This document shows, piece after piece, positions 58,464 to 64,000 of a DNA stretch of 64,000 bases. A program made the position numbers and the translations under genes. Positions within the stretch are counted from its first letter, which is position 1. Each line of letters begins with the position of its first letter. Source of the stretch: Hormiphora californensis (lineage: Eukaryota; Ctenophora; Tentaculata; Cydippida; Pleurobrachiidae). The DNA is taken from assembly GCA_020137815.1 (NCBI GenBank), contig CM035357.1, positions 5,068,496 to 5,132,495 on the forward strand. Direction: 5' to 3'. The notes below the pieces were generated by a model that made no database searches, was not told the DNA's origin, and saw only the letters and a list, made by a program, of their open reading frames with translations.

Positions 58464-61400
58464 ATGTTGGACAGAGACGAGCCGGTTTCAAAACGGCCCG
58501 ATGGTAAGTTATCATGGAACCAATTTTTAAATTTGTTAGAAACTATCAAAACTATATCTACTGTTTTTCCCCAATTAATCCCCCAATTATTCCTCTAATG
58601 CCCCCCTCCAATTATGTATTTGAATTACATTTCTCCCTTCAGATGGGGCATTCTTCCAGCAGCGGCTGCCAGCCTGGAAACCTGTTATCAACATTCACAC
58701 TACTATACCTGTATTCGCTGTGATCGGCCTGATAATGATCCCCATTGGACTACTTCTTATTACAACCACGGGATCGGTGAGTTTTTTAGACATTTTTAGA
58801 TTTTTTGACGGTAAAATTTGTCCCAAAAACTGAGAGGCAATTTTACAACTATTGAACGGCAGGTCGAATAAGAATGTAGTTTCTTGCAATCGATTCAGAT
58901 TTCAATACTGAGAAAGATGAAACTTTCACACCAGGAAAACCAGGAAAAGGAATAGCGTGTGTAGGGATATCTAAGTTTTAGTTGTTCATTTGGTGTGGAA
59001 ATGTAGGTGTGATTTGTGTGGAAATGTAGGTGTGATCGAAGTGTGTGATTACTACCGAACAGGGGCATGAAGTTTATGTAGTCTCGTCATGTAGCGTCTG
59101 TACTGTCGTTGTTATTGTAATGAAATGTAACCAATATAAATAATCGATGAAAAATAAATGAATACATATGTTTACTGAAATGTAGTGATGTACACTAACC
59201 GGTTTGAAGATGACATTGTGGTTCAGCACTTGACCAAGATCCATCATCGTCACAAGTCAATATTGCATTCCCCACAAGGATATGGTTGGCAGCACATTCG
59301 ATGAGCGTAGTTGTCCCTGTTGGTGAGGCAGCCCAGTTTCCTTGTGTTGATCCCTCAACAGTGAAAGCAGGACACTCTGGTGCTGAATGGAAATAGTAAT
59401 TTGTGTGAATTTAATTGCAATTAACAGGTGATATGATTTGTTATGGAAAGCTTGGGTACACGTTGTAGTTCATTATAGTTGAACAAGCTTGCGTGATATA
59501 ATATTAAACCACCATTCTGTGCAGTAGGAAAGCTCTTACATCTATACCTGCTCTGTAGAAGTCAGATGCTGTGTCATATTTTGATCTAAACAAGATCTGC
59601 TCCACCCCACCCTCACCACCCCACCTTGTTACACATGTGCTTAGTGAACTATCTGCGAACAGGTAGTTGAGCACCTCAACATTATTGCATGTGATGATAA
59701 GGGCGGTCTCTGTTTTGATGATCGTCCAGATCTTCTCCACCTCAACCGGGGGTTGCACTGGCAGTTCTTGGTAGCCGCTGGTGCAGTAGCTGATGTCATA
59801 CTCTACTGGGGAAGAGAATTTCACACCCACACGACCTATCACGATGCTGTCCTTGTCGTACATCCTTACCTCGATAACCTCATAACTACCCAGTGTAGAG
59901 TCCGTCTTTATCTGGAGAGGTGTTTCCTCCAGGTCCCAGGGTATTTTCACATCATCCCGTTCTACAGCTGTCCAGTCTGAAATATAATAAATATACTTAG
60001 TTAGTATTACTAACCAATGAAATGTAACCAATATAAATAATCGATGAAAAATAAATGAATATATGTTTACAACTGTGAAAACTGAAATGTAGTGATGTCC
60101 ACTAACCGGTTTGAAGATGACACTGTGGTTCAGCACTTGACCAAGATCCATCATCGTCACAAGTCAATATTGCATTCCCCACAAGGATATGGTTGGCAGT
60201 ACATTCGATAAGCGTAGTTGTCCCTATTGGTGAGGCAGCCCAGTTTCCCTGCGTTGATCCCTCAACAGTGAAAGCAGGACACTCTGGTGCTGAATGGAAA
60301 TGGTACTTTGTGTGAGTTTGGTTGTAATTTAGAGGTGATGTGTTATCGAAAGCTTGGGTACACATTGTAGTGCATTATAGTTGAACCAAGCTTGCGTGAT
60401 ATACTAAACCACCATGCTGTGCAGTACTAAAGTCATCTTTACCTGATCTGTATAAGTCAGATGCTGTGTCATTAATTGGTCTAAACACAATCTGCTCCAC
60501 AACATCACCACCCCACTTTGCAACACATGTGCTTAGTGAACTATCTGCGAACAGGTAGTTCACTACCTCAACACCATTACATGTAATGATAAGGGCGGTC
60601 TCTGTTTTGGTGAATCGTCCAGATCTTCTCCACCTCCATCCGGGGGTTGCACTGGCAGGTCTGGGAAGTCGCTGGTGCAGAAGCGTATCCCATACTCTAT
60701 TGGGGAGGAGAATTTCACAGCCTACACGGCTGGATCATAGCTACCGTCCTTGTCGTACATCTTCACGATTGATCTCCTCATTACTCCCCAATGTAGAGTC
60801 CGTCTTTATCTGGAGAGGTGTTCCCTCCAGGTCCCAGGGTATCTTCACATCCCGCTCTACAGCTGTCCACTCTGAAATACAATAAATATACTAACAGTAT
60901 ATAACAAATACGTTTAACACACATTTTATAGTATAGACTACAAAGTCAAAGCATCAAATATTTGTCTAAAGGTGGTATTACGTGACGAACCTAATTACTA
61001 ATAGATGATAACAATGGTCAATGAACACAATACTAAACTCACGTAATGTAAATTAGTGGTATACATTAGATTTAGACCTTACCTGCTAAAGTATAATAGT
61101 AGTCAGATGCTCTGTCATAAATGCTAAAATAGATCGTATCCACAACATCGCCACCCCGTTTTTTAACACAGAAGCTAAGTGAACTATCTGCAAACAGGTA
61201 ATTCAGCACCTCCACATTATTACATGTGATGATGAGGGCGGTCTCTGTTTTGCTGATCGTCCAGATCTTTTCCGCCTCCACCGGGGGTTGTACTGGCAGG
61301 TCTGTGGGGCTGCTGGTGCAGTAGTTTATATAATACTGCATTGGGGAGGTGAACTTCACACTCACACCACCGATTTCTTTGCTGTCCTTATCGTACATAT

Positions 61401-63323
61401 TCACAGTTATCTTCTCATCACTGCCAATTAGTTCAGAGTCCGTCTTTATTTGGAGAGGTGTTCTCTCCAGGTCCCAGGGTATCTTCACACCCCGCTCTAC
61501 AGCTGTCCACTCTGAAATACAATAAATATACTAACCACTAAAATTAGATTACATAACATTTGTTGAACCACCAAGCATCAAATATTTATTTTATATGTAT
61601 GTGAAATTGTGTGACGAACCTGTGAGAACAACTGTTCCACACAATGCAGCTGTAAGGAGCAGTAGACGTATCATGTTAACACCCATATCACTCAGTAAAA
61701 GAGCGAGGGTGTTAAGGAAACTGTTAAATTTTGTGGAACTAAAGAAAGGAAATTCGCTTTTGAAGAATTTCACGTCTGAACAGTGAACACAGAGGGGCGA
61801 CGTGCCCAAATAGAACTAGAAGTAGAAAGTTCAGGAAATGAACCACCAAATAGAAAATATACTACTGCGACTCAACCTAATAAACTTTAGAGCTAATTGG
61901 AAACAGTAGATTGAGTTGCAAAACATAGAACTGAGCCCTCTGTGGTAGACGGTAGACAGAGCAGGGAGAGTTACGCCCTCTCTAACTAACTCCGAGTGAA
62001 TACTTTCTTACATGTTCTAGGAAACAAAAATAGTTTTTTAATGGCCATTGATAATCTTGATAGAGAACACTACCAGGTAGTGACTACCTCTCTCCTTCAA
62101 CCCTCTCTACCCCTCTCCCTCCCCCTCCCACTCCTGGCTCTCCCTCTCTGCCCCTCCCTCCCACTCCTGGCTCTCCCTCGCTCCCTCCCCCTCTCCCATA
62201 ATGGGCCGCACCCTCTCTCCCATAATGGGCCGCACCCTCTCTCCAACTGTGTCCAAGTGAATACATTCATCGTTTTCTTAGTTCTACTACTAAAAATAGC
62301 CCGTTGAATCTCAACAATAGCATCCAAACTCAACAACATATTATTTTCCAGGTGAAAGAGGCTAGGGTGGACTACAGCAGATGCGGTGACTGTGAATCTA
62401 AACCGAGTGGAGAGGAGTGTGTGTGTTCCATTGAATTTGAATTGAGTAGCAAGTTTACAGGGCGGGCCTTCCACATGTACTATGGGCTGGAGAAGTAAGT
62501 TTTAACTAGATTCATACTTCATATTTACTGTTATTCGTCTTCCCCTAGATGACCCTTGACTCCCCCTAGTTACCACTGAACTTCCTAGTTACCATTGCCT
62601 TCCCTAGTTACCACCCCCTTCCCCTCCAGATACTACCAAAACCCCCTAGTTACTCCCTAGTTATCACTCCCCTCCCCTCCAGATACTACCAAAACCCCCT
62701 AGTTACTCCCTAGTTACCACTCCCTAGTTACCACTCCCTTCCCCTCTAGATACTATCAAAACCCCCTAGTAACTCCTTAGTTACCACTCCCTTCCCCTCC
62801 AGATACTACCAAAACCCCCTAGTTACTCCCTAGTTACCACTCCCCTCCCCTCCAGATACTACCAAAACCCCCTAGTTACTCCCTAGTTACCACTCCCTAG
62901 TTACCACTCCCTTCCCCTCTAGATACTATCAAAACCCCCTAGTAACTCCTTAGTTACCACTCCCTTCCCCTCCAGATACTACCAAAACCCCCTAGTTACT
63001 CCCTAGTTACCACTCCCCTCCCCTCCAGATACTACCAAAACCCCCTAGTTACTCCCTAGTTACCACTCCCTAGTTACCACTCCCCTCCCCTCTAGATACT
63101 ACCAAAACCCCCTAGTTACTCCTTAGTTACCACTCCCTAGTTACCAATCCCTTCCCCTCCAGATACTACCAAAACCACCGAAAGTACGCCACATCCCGTT
63201 CTGACAAGCAGCTCCGAGGTTACCCTCTGTATCGGGATGACAACTGTGAACCGTTTGAGAGTGATGTTGATACGGATCAGTATTTTGCACCGTGTGGACT
63301 TATTGCTAATAGCATGTTTAATG
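58464..63323 (+). CDS. TMEM30: CDC50/TMEM30 P4-ATPase (lipid flippase) beta subunit, exons 1-4, continues past the window
   Basis: Exons 58464-58503, 58643-58776, 62352-62494 and 63163-63323, all GT/AG with matching phases (1, 0, 2, 1). Exons 1-2 encode MLDRDEPVSKRPD and then 'FFQQRLPAWKP', the cytosolic signature of CDC50 proteins, followed by transmembrane helix 1 (IPVFAVIGLIMIPIGLLL). Exon 3 starts the lumenal domain: V-K-E-A-R-V-DY, with cysteines in 'RCGDCES' and 'ECVCSIEF', then 'MYYGLEK'. Exon 4 gives 'YYQNHRKYATSRSDKQL' and 'CGLIANSMFNG', both highly conserved. CDC50 proteins escort P4-ATPase flippases out of the ER. The second transmembrane helix and C-terminus lie beyond the window. 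The second intron (3.6 kb) houses a minus-strand gene; the third intron contains an acceptor-derived minisatellite. Confidence 0.95.
59200..61686 (-). CDS. secreted sushi-domain protein with repeated lectin-like modules, nested in a CDC50 intron
   Basis: Exons: 61686-61620 (signal peptide, MIRLLLLTAALCGTVVL), 61511-61083 (module 1), 60871-60443 (module 2, broken), 60289-60107 (sushi 1), 59976-59548 (module 3), 59382-59200 (sushi 2). The intact 429-nt modules begin WTAVER..VKIPWDLE and end ..SD(F/Y)Y, with conserved 'TETALIITCNNVEVLNYLFA'. They resemble beta-sandwich domains related to the farnesoic-acid O-methyltransferase/lectin-like family of invertebrate secreted proteins (inference). The sushi exons have four cysteines (ECPAF, IECTAN, LTCDDDGSW, PQCHL), the CCP pattern. 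All exons are phase 1-1. The 3' end is not resolved; an exon at 58908-58851 after TTTCTCAG with a stop is possible but weak. Confidence 0.75.
60443..60871 (-). pseudogene. broken module-2 exon of the nested gene
   Basis: It has the same splice borders (TTTCAG|AG ... ATCAG|GTAAAG) and nucleotide sequence as its sister exons at 61511-61083 and 59976-59548. Compared with them it carries a 1-nt insertion near the 'NREDVRQG' point (about 60765), an in-frame TAG about 40 nt later, and two further 1-nt insertions near 60635 and 60610. The net result is no open frame across the exon. Either this exon is decaying (and can be skipped without a frameshift, being phase 1-1) or the assembly has local indel errors. 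Confidence 0.7.
61990..62250. repeat. C-rich minisatellites
   Basis: In the CDC50 second intron: two copies of 'cccactcctggctctccctc' (62126, 62160) and a 25-26-bp doublet containing 'cccataatgggccgcaccct' (62198-62240). Confidence 0.8.
62628..63162 (+). repeat. minisatellite of nine decoy 3' splice sites before CDC50 exon 4
   Basis: The phrase C(C/T)(C/T)YAG|ATACTA(C/T)CAAAACC, identical to the real exon-4 acceptor and the first 15 exon bases, occurs with AG at 62628, 62681, 62748, 62801, 62854, 62921, 62974, 63027 and 63094. The authentic site follows at 63161. Spacings are 53 or 67 bp, in a partly regular 53-53-67 order. Units are linked by 'cccctagttactccctagttaccactccc'-type spacers (written here in part), each supplying CTAGTTAC and a fresh pyrimidine tract. 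Using any decoy would add the codons YYQNPLVTP and then a TAG. Confidence 0.92.
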
Positions 63324-64000
63324 GTGAGTCACCTTTCCTTGCTCGACCTTCTCTCACCGAGAATTAACATAACAAGAGTCGCCCACCCGGGAAATTACCC
63401 CTCCCTTGTCAGCGTGCGAAGGTCGCGAGAGGGATTATTTCGTAACCAACCCACCCGCACCCACTACAAAAAAAAACTACAATTTTTCCAAACATTTCCT
63501 CTCCACTCACATTAGTCATTACTAGTCACTAACATGAATTCTCATACTTGTACGTATTGTTAGTTTGTCTGGCCAGTGTCTGTGAGTGTGTTTGAGTGTA
63601 ATGTGTGTGAGCTAGTTATTTGTGGATCGCGTGTGTAAAATACGGGCTGATGGCCGAGTAATAGATTTCCTGGTATTTATCCTTTATCTGGAGAAACAAA
63701 GAGAGGGATAGAGAAAAAGAAAAAGAGAGAAAGAGAGAAAGTGAAAGAGAGAGAAAGAGAGACATGAATTCTTCACCGCTAAGCTATATCTAATCATATC
63801 ATATTCTCAGTAGTCATATTCTTACTAATATTTCCACGTAATGATTTGACTTCTACACAGATGCTTAATGACGAAACTGTTATGTTCTATATCTTTCTCT
63901 CTTTCTCCAGCACAAGATATACATACACTTAAGTAGTGCTGCAGTTGTACAATGTACATCTCTAGAGCCATTACGTTTGTGTGCGACTCTCCATACCTCT
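63324..64000. other. CDC50 fourth intron (start)
   Basis: Begins GTGAGT at 63324. No further exon is seen before the window ends. Contains a 'ccttgctcgacc' repeat word (63341) and a GA-rich patch (63690-63765). Confidence 0.6.

Overview
This is a repeat-rich animal (metazoan) genomic window. Protein genes are split by spliceosomal introns with GT/AG borders. The recognisable products are animal ones: an EF-hand/coiled-coil/Rab GTPase of the RASEF/CRACR2A/Rab44 type, ribosomal protein S29, a CDC50/TMEM30 flippase subunit, and a secreted sushi-domain protein. Tight gene packing at 58-63 kb and the style of the secreted protein suggest a sponge or another early-branching marine invertebrate; that is inference, not proof.

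Layout. 1-26 kb holds no gene I can support except one intact 320-residue LINE-type ORF1 (21299-22261). The rest is (CT)n/(GA)n tracts and palindromic, non-autonomous DNA transposons, many with target-site duplications I could place to the base (TA, TTAA, 8 bp or 9 bp). 26.7-46.2 kb is one large minus-strand gene. Its 5' part encodes EF-hands, its middle encodes coiled coils and acidic/Ser-rich linkers, and its 3' part encodes a complete Rab GTPase domain ending at 26736. Its introns carry a 1.6-kb near-perfect hairpin, three poly-G-ended foldback elements built of a 10-bp minisatellite, and a stretch with badly inflated homopolymers (about 28.7-30.2 kb). 46.2-58 kb is again transposon territory: an 8-bp-TSD element with tRNA-like boxes, a Foldback-like element with 9-bp TSD and minisatellite arms, and two more foldbacks. 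The first exon of the Rab-type gene was not found.

58.1-63.3 kb is gene-dense. RPS29 (58163-58333) is followed 130 bp later on the same strand by CDC50/TMEM30, whose exons 1-4 lie in the window and which runs off the right edge. The 3.6-kb second intron of CDC50 contains a complete-looking minus-strand gene: signal peptide, repeated 143-residue modules and sushi domains, all in symmetric phase-1 exons, with one module broken.

The most unusual pattern is that minisatellites have formed across splice sites. In CDC50 the acceptor plus the first 15 nt of exon 4 is repeated nine times upstream of the real acceptor. In the Rab-type gene the same kind of echo occurs at two acceptors and one donor.
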